Source of the DNA: Penicillium oxalicum
Lineage: Eukaryota > Ascomycota > Eurotiomycetes > Eurotiales > Aspergillaceae
DNA length: 64,000 nt
Reading direction: 5' to 3'
Assembly (NCBI RefSeq): GCF_001723175.1
Contig: NC_064650.1
Span: 5,022,001 to 5,086,000, forward strand
Made by a program: the position numbers and the translations under genes. A model generated the notes under the pieces. The model was not told the origin of the DNA. It ran no database searches and worked only from the letters and a program-made list of their open reading frames with translations. This document shows, one piece after another, positions 23,601 to 35,046 of this stretch (the stretch's first letter is position 1; each line of letters begins with the position of its first letter).

Positions 23601-26600
23601 CTCTAGGCACAGACAGGTAGAGACTACACAGGTACGAGGCAGCCTTCGAGGCCATTCTCTCATTCCTGGTGACTAACTTGTTTCAAGAAGGCTGGTCTGA
23701 CTGGGTACTCATGACTTTGCCTCAGTGCGTGACCTTACCTCGTACTGGTGGTATGACGAAGCCTGGTGATGAGTCAACGAAGAACTCGAACCAGACATTA
23801 GTATTATTACTGGTAGATTCCTCCCCTCTCAGATGGGTAGACCACAACTGGCCACCAGTATCACTCGCATCAAAGATTCCATGATCCTCATCCACATTCA
23901 TGCCAGGTATGCGTCAGTGGACATCAAGAAACCCCGGGTCACGCATCTCACATCCGCCAAGGGGAAGCAAGTACCGGTTTACCCCATCGCCCTCAGTCCC
24001 GGATCAGATCTGAGATCTGAACGCATAACCGGGGAGGAACCCGCTCTTGTCTACTAGTCCACCAGTCTACCCTGCGTGGTCGATGAGATTTGTTGGGAGA
24101 AACCCTCAATCCGAATCCGGCGGGAGGTTTCAGTGTGCTCGGCTGCGATTACGAAGACAACCAACTTCTTTTTGCCCCCTTTCCCCTCTCTCTTTTCCAC
24201 CCGTTGTTCTAGAAAACAGAGTGGCCACATGACCTGGCAGAATAGCACTCTGGGGGCGGTGCGAGTCCGGGGAATGGAGAAACCTTCAGGTGGGCTGATC
24301 CGAGCCCGTCATGATTTTATTTGGTCTGAATCTGGGGGCGACTTGTCATTGGAACCAGCGTTTAACGGAGTATCCTTATTCCTCGGCTGAGAGTGCCGAG
24401 CATCCAGAAAGATGACAGACCCAACTGGGCCGTTTGAGGGGTGGCTCGTCTTTCTCGTTCCGAGGGTTCATTCAAGCACCGTGACCTAGACCACGTAGGA
24501 TGATGATGCTGACGATCATGAGGTTGGTGGTGATGTTATTATTCTAGGCAGTCGGGCGCGCAGGACAAGCTAGGTCACGGGCCATTTTCCCTTCCCTACC
24601 ATATACAACAGTGCAGAGCTCACTCAGTGTAAGTTCAAAGGAGTGACCAATTCCGGCGGGCTGGAAAGTTTCCCACCTAGTTCAGAATGGGAGTGATTCT
24701 CAATGGACATACCCAGGTGAGGGTTGAAGATCTACCTGTCACAACGTGATCATGCGTAATATGCCGCCTCCTTTTTTTTCGTGTGCTGGCCCGACCTTTG
24801 GGCTGAAGACGATATCACGAGGTCCAGTGGTCTCAGAGCACATTCACCGTTCACACCGATCCTCAGGGTGACGACGAGCGGTGGATTGGAACCGGTTCCC
24901 TCGACGGAAAAGGGAGGCGAGAAGCGTGACCTGATCAGAACGTGACGACCGCCTAGTCAGACGGGCTGCCGGATCATGCAGAACACGTAGATTGGGAATA
25001 TTTGTGCCTTGTATTTCCATATCCTGGGTAGGATGAGCGAGTGATATTGGAGTTTGTCTATTTGCAGAGGAAGACGGTGTGCAGATTTACAGATTTAGAA
25101 TCAAATTTAAGCATAATTTTCTTTTTTTTGCTCAAGGTGAAGAATGAAAGACTGGAAATAGGAAAAGTCTCGGATGATTATGATTGTATGCTGCAAGCGC
25201 ACCTGGTCAAGTCTTGTATGGGAACCAGCGTCAAAGTCTGGGGAAGCTGGATGACCAGGAAAATCCGGGGAACTGGCCATCACGCACTCATCTCGCAGGC
25301 CGAGGGAAACCTTTTTTTCCCTTCTTCTCTCTTGCCGAGGGATTTCAACCAAAATCATCAGGGGCTTCAGGAAGGGAGGGAAGCTAAAAAAAAAGAAAAA
25401 TAGGAAAAGGAAAAAGAAATAAAGTGGGATCTGAATGACCAATCAGGGTGTAAATTCCTTGCACGATGATTGGAGACTGGTGCCGCACTCGGATCGATCG
25501 GCCATTGAACAGCCAAGTCTCATGAGCGTGCAGAGTTTTCCTTTCGACTCTCATGCGGCCCCCAGTTGGATTTTGAGTTTCACCCCCCCTTCCTCTTCCT
25601 CTCTTCCCCATGGTGTGATTATGTGATTCCCGCCCTGGCCATCTTGGTCTTTTATTCTTTTTTTTTTCTCCCTCTTTCCTTTCCTGGCCGCATGTCGTCA
25701 TATTGAGGCCCCATCATGTAAGAGCGGTCTTGATCCGGGGTACACTAATCCCGTTGAGGCTACGCGTCGAATGAAAACTTTCGCGTTCGCTCTCGGCATG
25801 GGTTGGGCGCAATAGTTCAGCACGCTATTCTGGGCCAAGTGGACATGACTCCTCGTACAGGGTACAACAATAGTAACACGACGAATTTGGGGGAGAAAAC
25901 CCAACGCTCAACCTCGAGCAATTTGGGTCAATTGAGCCAGAATGTGCCCAATGGATACCAATTGACCGCATTGTCATGAACCGGGCAGTGGCGATGATCT
26001 GGTCCGAGTTACTTGTGAAAGGCTGAGGAGCAGAGCAGGCTGGTTTCCAGCATGCGGTTCTTCTTCATCGCGCATGGCGCAATTCGCAGGGCGGACACTT
26101 GTAACTTGCCAGGGGCAAAAGAGAAAGGAAGCCGAGAGTGCGTGACTCCTCGTCTGTGATGCCGGCGGATGATCTCCTGGGCTCAGGTACCGCCGCCTGC
26201 ACTAGTTTGCGCTCCCACCCTCACTAACTCACGTAACCCCCCGTCGCGTCCAGTCGGTCTGTGGACGCTCTTCCCTTGCTGGGCCTCTCAAACATGGGCT
26301 CCGCTCGACCCACCGAGGAAAATGTTCCTATGCGGCCCAGGAGGACACAAAATTCCCGCACCTGCGCGCATGAAGCATGGTCTGTAGCCTGTACAATAAT
26401 CTGTGCAGCATTGCATACGCTGCACTGCAGTGTATATGCACTCACTACTCAAATTGGGACTATGGCCAAGTTCACTGGTGGTATGGGGAATCTTCTCCAA
26501 TGCATCGAGGACCACGGCATGCGTTCGATGCTGCGTCGGCCATCGAGGTCCCCCGTCCCAGATTTTTTTTTTCACCATGGCGACAGCTCTACGATGGAGT

Positions 26601-28640
26601 CATCGTCGACGACAAGATCAAATTGCCCCCTTTCAGATCAGCCGATCCACAAGGCGTGGATCTGGGATTCAGGCTGGTGCCGTACCTTCCATCGACCCGT
26701 GAATGGTAAGCGAGCGTATAGTAGAGAGACACACACGCGCCTAAGTAGTGGGGACCTGTGGACAGGAACTATGCCATCATCAGGGATTCGGATACGCTAC
26801 GGTCACACTGTTTGATGTCGATCAGCAGCGGTCGAGATCGCAACAAATGCCTCGAAGACAATAGAGAAAAAGGTCTGACGGGATGAGGAGGGTTTCACTT
26901 GATCGTGTCCACCAACCATGCGGCCGAGATGGGGAAAATGCCTCATTGCTTGTATAGTAGCACGACAGATCAGACCAGTATGCCATGATGGCCGTCAGAG
27001 CTTCGAGTGATGGCCTCCGACGATGTCGCAACGGGCTCGCGTCACGACTGGGCGGTTGAGCGCATCCTGGCCACGCTCCTGTCCAATGTATACATACTCT
27101 CCGCGCGTCCGCCCTGCCCAGACGGTCTCCGTTGACGGCCGGCCCGGGATGATGCAATACGACCGGTGTCATGCTCATTTGGGTTGCGAGCGATTCAACC
27201 AGTCATCCTCAGGTCACACGGGCGTGTTCCTCAGTGCGGCTGGTGATGGCGACGGATGGCGACCTGGCGGGGAATCCATGAACCATCCTACCCACTGGCG
27301 CCGGGCACGTCTACTTTCAGGGCCATGGGGCCTCACGATCATCCCGAATAGGCAATTCACTTCATGCATCCTTCTGGAGGGGAGCTGGGACGGGGGAGAC
27401 GCGGCAGACCTGGGCGATCTGAAAATCGGGAAACTCGATGGACCAGACCTGACATTTGGATCAACCAGGAGGGGCCACTGGCTAGCCCAGCCACGAGGGC
27501 GCCAGGAAGACGGTGTGAACGGCCTCTGAGCCGACCGCAAAAGATGTCCAGTGGTCTCTTGTATTCGTGTATAAATGGTATACTTTCTTACATCGAGTCA
27601 AATGTATACAGTTCCAATGTTCCACGATGATCGACAGTGATCGTATTGTGGTGTAGATCCTCAGCAGAAAAAAAAAAAACCCCCCACTGCCCAGTTGACT
27701 ACATCAAGGACACAGGAGCACTGCGAGTGACCCAAACGGTCCTGGACAGTTACATTCTTCCACACGTCGCAGACCCAGCTCCAGCTTGAACGTTGGTTCA
27801 TCCAGCTGGAACATGGTGACGGTGAGGTGTTTTTGGGGAGTTCGTGGGTTTCCTGGGGGTAATGAAAACCTCGTTGCGGTGCCTCGACCCGCTTGGCATC
27901 CCTGTTTCCAGCCGCCAAGAACGATGATTGGTGGGCCAGGCAATTTCTCTTACGTGCGAAATGGAGCCGGGCTTGTGGAGATCAGATGACCACTCTGCCC
28001 ATGACGGTTCGCGCAGGAGTCACGACTTCAACCCTTTGGTGTCGGGGACTGAGCTGTGGGAGGAGCTTAACGCAGCGGGGGATATTAGGCCAACCAAGGC
28101 GCCTCGTGGTCTCCAAGGTAAAGCGAGAAACAAGGCGCGCGGCTTCAGAGGGCGCCAGTCCAAGGCTCAAACATCATGCGCAGACGAGGATCTCTCAGAT
28201 GCGTCAAAAATCCAAAGGATCATTCATACCTAGAGAAAAAAAAAAGAAAAAAAAAGTCGTCCCCATATTTTCCAGGCATCCATTCTCATGACTCCGGTGG
28301 CTCGCGACACTCAGACTGGCCATTCTGGTCTTGCCGGTTGAACCACATGACATGATGACAGCAGGTGCAAGAAGAGGGAAAGGGGGAAGGCCTAGGCGAG
28401 TTCTGAGTAATGGTGGTGAGAACATGCGAGAATTGATGGAAAATGAAAATAAAAAGAAAATTCAACAAAAATCATAAAATCACAATGATCATAATTAATC
28501 CACCGAGAAAAAAAAATCGAAGAAAAATTCCCCACAGGGCCGAAAAAAGCCCCACCTGCAAACAGCGTGTGACCCGTGGATGTTGTGCCTGGCCACTTTG
28601 TCACTCGCAAGGACCTGACCGTGTCGATGGGCGGCTCGCC
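20700..28640. other. Gene-poor region of about 8 kb
   Basis: No ORF here has a recognisable domain, a convincing splice pattern or family resemblance. The largest frames (170-180 codons, around 26.2-27.5 kb) overlap on both strands, which is typical of GC-moderate non-coding sequence. I saw no terminal inverted repeats, no long direct repeats and no transposase or reverse-transcriptase motifs. Short A and T runs and a palindromic AGATCTGAGATCT-like stretch near 24007 are the only local features. The right end contains the promoter of the gene at 28868. Confidence 0.55.
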
Positions 28641-28643
28641 ATC

Positions 28644-28650
28644 TATAAAA
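28644..28650 (+). promoter_or_regulatory. TATA box of the Par32-like gene
   Basis: TATAAAA lies 224 bases upstream of the ATG at 28868. It is followed about 30 bases later by a pyrimidine/A-rich stretch suitable for transcription start. Strong TATA boxes are typical of regulated, highly expressed fungal genes, which fits a stress- or nutrient-responsive small protein. The transcription start itself is inferred. Confidence 0.55.
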
Positions 28651-28867
28651 CTTGTTCGCTCCCCGCCATGGTTCACGATAGTCTCCATACTTGAATACCA
28701 CAAGATCCTCGCTTTCTACCCAGATCACCAACGTTGCTTTTGACAGCTTAATCAGAAGATTGTGCCATCATCCTCCTCATAGTGAGAACTTCTACCAGAG
28801 TTGCTTTGCAGCTTCGATTCCTCGTATTTCGCCTGCTCTCCAAATCACATCAACACATACATTCACC

Positions 28868-29365
28868 ATGCCTTCCGCAAGAACCGCTAGCTACCGGGTG
28901 ATCGAACCACACCCGTCTGTGCCATCTTCCAATCGTCCGGCTCTGTACACTGGCCGGGGTGGCAGCGGTAATGTCATCAGCTTGAAGAATACCAAGACCA
29001 CCGACTCTCGAACGGCCACTGGTCCTGCCTCCTTGACTCGCCTCGACTCTCGTGGTCCCTCTACCTACACTACCGGCCGCGGTGGTGCCGGTAACGTCCA
29101 CAGCAGCAGCGAACGCGCCATCTTCAGCTTCGACGAAGAACTTGAGCGGGACTTGCGCCGCGCTGCCCCCGTCTATCACGTCGGCCGTGGAGGCGCTGGC
29201 AACATGATCTACAGCGACGACGCTTCCAACTGCAGCCTGACCCGCAAGTACTCGTCGACAAGCACCAACACCACCAGCAGCACTGGTTCCGTGGCCGATC
29301 GTGCTCGCGACATGGCTCGCCGTGGCCTCGAAAAGGGCTGGGGCAAGCTCAAGGGTAGCTCCTAA
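28868..29365 (+). CDS. Small GRGG(A/S)GN-repeat protein, DUF3602/Par32 family
   Basis: A single exon of 165 residues. The start is the ATG in context CACCATGCC, downstream of a TATA box. Three copies of the signature repeat occur: GRGGSGN at residues 29-35, GRGGAGN at 70-76 and GRGGAGN at 106-112. They sit in a Ser/Thr/Arg-rich, otherwise disordered chain with a short C-terminal amphipathic helix (DRARDMARRGLEKGWGKL). In yeast the family member Par32/Amu1 is a TORC1-controlled phosphoprotein that inhibits ammonium transporters, so a role in nitrogen signalling is possible by analogy. Filamentous fungi have several paralogues with no assigned function. No membrane segment or enzyme motif is visible. 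Confidence 0.85.
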   Translation: MPSARTASYRVIEPHPSVPSSNRPALYTGRGGSGNVISLKNTKTTDSRTATGPASLTRLDSRGPSTYTTGRGGAGNVHSSSERAIFSFDEELERDLRRAAPVYHVGRGGAGNMIYSDDASNCSLTRKYSSTSTNTTSSTGSVADRARDMARRGLEKGWGKLKGSS

Positions 29366-31840
29366 CCGGGGCTCGCCCTCTTTGCTTCGCCCGTTTCTTT
29401 TTCGTTTAATGACCATCACGACATTCATGACCACCAAACCAAAAAAAGTTCTGCTGTCTTTTCTCGATGCCTTATTGGCCATGTTTTCATTTTCAAACTT
29501 CACTCTTGTTCCCCCGTCACTTGACATTAATGATGCGTGAACCGGGCACTCGTCTCCCGAACCCTTTTCCCCACGAGCGAGAGCAAAGCTGGTATCTTGT
29601 CCATTTGACAACCAATTGGGCGCCTTCAACAATTCGCACCTTTTTCTTAATCCTCAACGTTTCTATTATTCCCTCGCGACGCTCGATACCCTATTTCTCG
29701 CGACGCTCCCGTCATCTCTGACCTCCTTGACTACCGCGCCCACCTCTCCGCGGGAGGGTTCTCTTTGTCCTGGTTCACCTGTTGGACTCGCTCCATATTC
29801 ACCAGGACCTCGGCAGAGTCGATGTCCGACGCGCACACTTTTCTGATCATCTGGGCTTGCTCCGTGTGCATTTTCTGCATGACGAAAAACTGGTACTTCG
29901 GTCCTGGGTTCTTCCTAAATCTGCATCGGAAGACGCTCATTGAGGCATTCTCATCTTTTTTTTTCTCCTCCCCCGTGATAGACCCTCGAAGCCGCATATT
30001 GCATTGGTCCATTCGGAGTTGAGAGACTTTGATTGCTCTTGTAGCGTCTGCATCCCTGTTGTTCTCCCCTTTCCTGTCAAGTTTGATTCCCACGGAATCT
30101 ACACTACATTTTCCTCTCTTCAGACCACAGTGCTCACAAGAGCACACTACATAGGCAGGAACTCCCTTCAGCTACTACTTTCTAGCTTTGGGCCCGCGCC
30201 TCCCTGACAATGAAATTCCAGAGTCGATCCAGACTCGTTTTTTTTCTTTTTGGAATCACCTCTCAATTCTGAAGTAATTGCTCATCTTTCACTCTCGTAA
30301 ACTTCCTAATAAATTCCTACCCCTCGTGGTCCGATGATCCTCTAGTGCTGCCCCCAAGATCAAATTTTTCGCGGTGGGTCTGCGCCTCTATGGCGACACC
30401 TTTGCGCTCGGCCCAGCTTTGGGCGGTTGCGGTGGCCACGCCGCTTCACTGCTTTAACTGCTTGGGGCTCGGCCGCACCGTCATCGAACCGCCAATATGC
30501 GAGACCAGCCGGCGGACTTGCCCATTTTTCCATTTTTTTTCTTTTTTTTTAATTCTTGCTTCTCTCAGCTTCCAGCTTCTACCACATTCCTACTTTGTGT
30601 ATTCTTTCTTCTCCTAGTAATAAGGACTATAGAAAATAGTATTGCAAAAAAAAAGATCCATGATTAAGAAACAAAAAGAGCGCTATTGTAATTATTCAAA
30701 AAAAGAATATTTCTCTAATCCTCCAATAGCAATAAACATACCTCGCCTCTTCGAATTCACCAACAAAAATCTCATTTTATTGCACTTTGCACTGTGGACT
30801 TTGGAAAATATCTTTCCTCGGTCTCCGTCCATGAATGAGTCTGGTCGGGAAGGGGGGGGGGGGTTGAGTGGTTCCTATTGGATCTCTGCACTACATTTGC
30901 TTTTTGACCGATGACCTCTAGAGGTAATCGTCCGTGTCTGGAACCGAGAAGATCGATCCTTTGAGATGAAAGAGATGATGCCGTCTTGGTAGTGATTGTG
31001 TGATAGTTTGTGATCGGTTTTTTTTCTCTTCTTTTGCGAAATAGGAAGCAAGTCAAGAAAAAGAGAGATTATCTGCTAAACCCGTCTGGATGGTCTCATG
31101 ATTGATCAGGTATGGACAATGTGACCCGGGTTAAGAGGGTGTGGTCTACGTATGGGGGATGGCCTGATGGCCTGATGCTTAGTACTATTCAAATGTTGGG
31201 CCAGTGACTGGAGCAAGTTGATTGAGTGGCCAACCTACTCATAGCTATTATGCTATTGATTCACTCGAGGGGTGAATGATCTGATTCTTATTTCATTGTA
31301 GTTGTCCATTGATTATTTTCCCTGGGGTTATGATTAATAGGGCATGATCATATGATATTTACTGCAGGAAGGGTACAATGCGGTTCAAGAGTTCTCGGAC
31401 ACTACGCTAATTTAGCACTTTTTTTTTTTGAAGACGCGTTTTCGCGTCCTTTCGATTTTCTATCACCACGCAGCTATAGAGCGGTCTTTGGGGACCGAAA
31501 TTAGTGGTAATCTGTGATCCAGGAGCTGCCCTCCGGATGCATGATGTTTCGACCCAGCCACACTACGCACAAAGGGCCTACGGGCCACCGTAGTGACCAC
31601 GCGCAAGGTGTAGTTGCGCCCCGCCGTACCTGCGGGACACAACCACCACACGTGGAGCTATCTTGGAACCTCCACTCTGATCCGAAGCCTCACTATCGGA
31701 CTAGACCAGTGGTCCTAATATACTCCTTCAGTACTAGGATATCAAGTATCTCTGACCATAATTGTCTGCGTTCTGGCTTACCAGTCATGTGATTCAAATA
31801 AAAAACCATTCATATCGTCCTTGAAAGACTTCAAAACGTC
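29366..31840. other. Intergenic region between Par32-like gene and secreted-protein gene
   Basis: About 2.5 kb. The left part is T/C-rich 3' UTR-like sequence. A run of 12 guanines is at 30852..30863, and A/T runs occur around 30.5-30.7 kb and 31.4 kb. Short ORFs only; no supportable gene. Confidence 0.6.
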
Positions 31841-32521
31841 ATGAGGTCAGGCATCATGGTCGTCGCCATCATCTTGAGCTTTCTATCCGCTCTCTATCAG
31901 CCAGTTATGGGCTGGTTCCTTCCTACCAGGACCCCCTCTAGTCCCCCGGAAGATCAACCCCCAGAATATCAACCCCCCAAAGATCAAGCATTGTGCGACC
32001 TGCGCACCGCGAATGCAAATTCGACAAACCTTATCCAATCGACGGTTACGGAACGAGTTGTCTTCAACCGCAGAGGATGCATGGTCTACGGCTACCCATC
32101 CACTGGCGGAGTTCTGATCAAGGACGATCCGACTCTTGCCGAGTTGCGTTTCCTATCGGTCCTACTCTTCTACCCCTCAGAGCGCTCGCCCAGTGCCGAA
32201 GAAGAAGACGAATTCTGCAATCTCATGCAACGTATTGGGGCGAAGCTTTGGCCGAGCCACGAGGCATGGTTCACCTCATTAATAACGCCACTGCAAGAGT
32301 CGACACCGGGAGACAAAAAAGTTGTGTATTATGGCTGGCCGATAGATGGAGTGGGTGTGTGGGTCTTGAGATATGACAGTCCGTTATATCGGCCCAGAGA
32401 TTTCGGAAGAATGAGTTTTGCGATGACTATGGATGAAAGGGTTGAGATTCTGAAAGAGTATGGCGCTACCTTCTATGAAGATCCGACACAAGTAGAGGAA
32501 CTTCGCGGCGTCAAATTTTAA
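31841..32521 (+). CDS. Small secreted protein of unknown function
   Basis: A single exon of 226 residues. The N-terminus is a signal peptide or signal anchor: MRSGIMVVAIILSFLSALYQ followed by PVMGW. Next comes a short proline-rich repeat at residues 31-47 (SPPEDQ, PPEYQ, PPKDQ), then a folded-looking domain of about 175 residues. The domain has three cysteines (in ALCDL, RGCMVYGYPSTGG and DEFCNLM) and aromatic-rich strands (VVYYGWP, VWVLRYDSP). I do not recognise the family, and no catalytic motif is apparent. The odd number of cysteines means at most one internal disulfide plus one free. Secretion and a small size make it a candidate extracellular or effector-like protein, but that is inference only. 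Confidence 0.65.
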   Translation: MRSGIMVVAIILSFLSALYQPVMGWFLPTRTPSSPPEDQPPEYQPPKDQALCDLRTANANSTNLIQSTVTERVVFNRRGCMVYGYPSTGGVLIKDDPTLAELRFLSVLLFYPSERSPSAEEEDEFCNLMQRIGAKLWPSHEAWFTSLITPLQESTPGDKKVVYYGWPIDGVGVWVLRYDSPLYRPRDFGRMSFAMTMDERVEILKEYGATFYEDPTQVEELRGVKF

Positions 32522-33619
32522 GCTCACGGAGTCTGAGGCCGCCTGCGTGTTGGGTAGTTTGGGGGTTGAAGTTTTTGTACATTTGATGCGATGTATGTAC
32601 ACACGTCACGTGGTGAGTGACTGCCATTTCAACCACATTTGCAATATACCAAGCTTTGGTACGTTCTCAAGACTGCCGAGAAGGTCTCCTCCTGGAATAG
32701 AAGATGGATGTCAAATGTAGGCTCTCCTGGTACAAATGTACATGTAACGAGTAATCTGCCTAGCTCAAGATCACCGCTGTGGACGCAGCCCTCGTCTATT
32801 CTACAAGGTCTGGAACTCTGACTGGCTATCTTTTTTCAAATCAACCTAAAAAAAAAAATTCGTCTTGTCAAACGCCAGAAGTTGCCATGCAGATGCGTGA
32901 GCAGAGCCGCGCTGCCAATAACCCTGGAAAAAGGATACAGAACGGGGAAACATATCTAGTAATATACAAAACGAGGCGCGGGAGCCTTTGATAAAAGAGG
33001 AAAGCGACGAGGAAGACGTTTCTGTGAAATGGCCATGCTATGCCAGCCCACGCTAAGCATTCCTTGTCGCGCGACCGACGACATTCAGGGGCAGAAAGAC
33101 ATCCCAGGCTACTAGTACTAGCTGTACTCAAGCCACACGCCAGTTAGTAGTATGGTGGGTGACCACATGCGAATCCTGACTGTTGTATGTTTTTGGGGGC
33201 TTTTTTTTTGCACAGCGGTCCTGTTCGTCCGGGAAGAAAGGGTCACGCTGTCATGACAGTAGACTCGTGACGTGATGTCGATGTATTTGAGCTCGTTGTG
33301 TCGTCGCATTGAGAACCTGGAGCCCAGGTCCAAGCTATTTCTCAAATTGAATATGCAGGGATTCTCTTCAAAACAGGCGAGTACACAAGTGGAAAGGTTC
33401 TGATTTTCTAATATCGAAATAAGCATTCAGGTATTCCATGATATCCATGACTCTGCTATCAGACGCTTCTACCACCACGCCAACCATGCTTTCGTATCTA
33501 TGTACTGCGTCGCTGGGAATCTATGGCCCAGGACATCCATTATTCATAACTATTAACGTAGCCTTTTTTTCAGGAAGAGAAGTCGGGGGGTGGACTTGAG
33601 TGTTTCTCAAGTTGCCCTC
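32522..33619. other. Convergent intergenic region
   Basis: About 1.1 kb between converging genes, holding their 3' UTRs. Short A/T runs near 32850 and 33200. No gene seen. Confidence 0.6.
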
Positions 33620-35046
33620 TTAAGCCCGCTTGCCAAAGACCTTGTCGTAGCCAACAAGGGTGACACGGTATCGTACGTCACCCTTGTACACCTTTTCGAC
33701 GGCAGTCTTGCAGCCCTCCTCGCTGATGTCGATTGTCTCGACCCAGCTAAATGACCGTGTCAGTTGATGGTCACCACGGGAAAAAGGGGGAAAAAGAACA
33801 TAAAGTCAAAGACGGGAGAGGATATATCGGATGGACAAAGGCCTTACCTCTTAATGTTAGATTTGGCAGCCAAGTCCAACATGGCCTGAACTTCCTCGCG
33901 ACTACCAATGTGACTGGCCGCGATAGCACAGCCATTGCTCATGAAATCCGGGGTATTCAGAGGAGGGAAGGGTTTGTCGGAAATACCGACTGTGTGGAAG
34001 GTCCCGTTGACCTTAAGGGTGCTGAAGTAGGCACCCATGTCAAACTTATCAGTCGCGTCGGTGGTGTTTAGGATAAAGTCAAACTTGAACTTGTGAGACT
34101 CGTTCCAGCCCTTCTCGTTGGTGGAGATGAAGCCCTTGGCTCCCAGGGCCTTGGCGTCGGCCTCCTTCTTAGGGGAGTGAGACAGAGCGTAGACATCGGC
34201 GCCCATGGCCGCGGCGAACAGAATACCAAAGTGGCCCAGACCGCCGCTATCCAGATTCATGGTCAGTACGATGGATCACAGTTAGAGCAGTCTTGCTGCC
34301 GGGAGAATCTCTCACATTCCGACAACACCAACCGTCTTGCCGGGACCGATCTTGGCCCGCGACAGAGGGCTGTATGAGGTGATACCAGCACACAGCATGG
34401 GCGCAGCCAGGCTGGTCTCCAGCTTCTCGGGAATGGCGAAGACAAAGTACTCGTGGGCACGGATGTGGCTGGCGTATCCACCATAGGCCATGGAGCCGTC
34501 GGGGTAGGTGGCATTGTAGGTATCTAGATGTTCCCAGAAATCAGCTTGGCCGTCACTCCTCATTTGGGGCTTCCTTTTTCCCCCTCCCCCTCCAACCCTC
34601 CTCCCCTTCATATTTACTGACCAACTTGATGGGGGCAATAGTTCTCATTGCCCGACTTGCACACGTCGCACTCCAGGCAAGCCCAGACCTGCGCACCAAC
34701 ACCAACCCGGTCACCCATCTTCACGGTGGTGGCCTTGGAACCCAGTCCAATGACCTTGCCAATCACTTCATGACCCACACAGACGGGGAGGCTGGCTTGA
34801 CCCCAGCCGCCGGTGATGGTGTGGACATCACTGCCGCAAACACCGCACGCCTCAATGGCGATCTCGACATCGCGCTCACCGAGAGGCTTAGGTTTGAACT
34901 GAATTATAATCGACCAGAGAGTCAGAAGTCATGGCGCGCACATGGCAATTATGATGAGAGATCACCCATACCTCTTGCTTCTTAAAGTCACTCCACTTCT
35001 CGTGGGACTGGACCATGAAGCCCTCGAATGTCTCTGGATAACCCAT
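33620..35046 (-). CDS. NADP-dependent zinc alcohol dehydrogenase, cinnamyl-alcohol dehydrogenase type
   Basis: Five exons: 35046..34972, 34898..34622, 34523..34316, 34246..33848 and 33746..33620; all joins keep frame and give 361 residues, the usual family length. The catalytic-zinc site is in CGVCGSDVHTI and GHEVIG. The structural-zinc cysteines are in CLECDVCKSGNENYC (C-x2-C-x2-C-x7-C). The Rossmann turn is GVVGIGGLGHFG, rebuilt exactly by the third splice, which supports that intron. The second strand ends in SHSPKKE, with Ser and Lys instead of Asp, which points to NADP(H). The fungal Adh6/CAD-like enzymes reduce aliphatic and aromatic aldehydes, including cinnamaldehyde and furfural types, in the cytosol. 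The precise substrate cannot be read from sequence. Confidence 0.93.

Noticed and set aside
26261..27529. Long overlapping frames of 168-184 codons
   Set aside because: They overlap in several frames and on both strands with no domain, which is expected of non-coding DNA.
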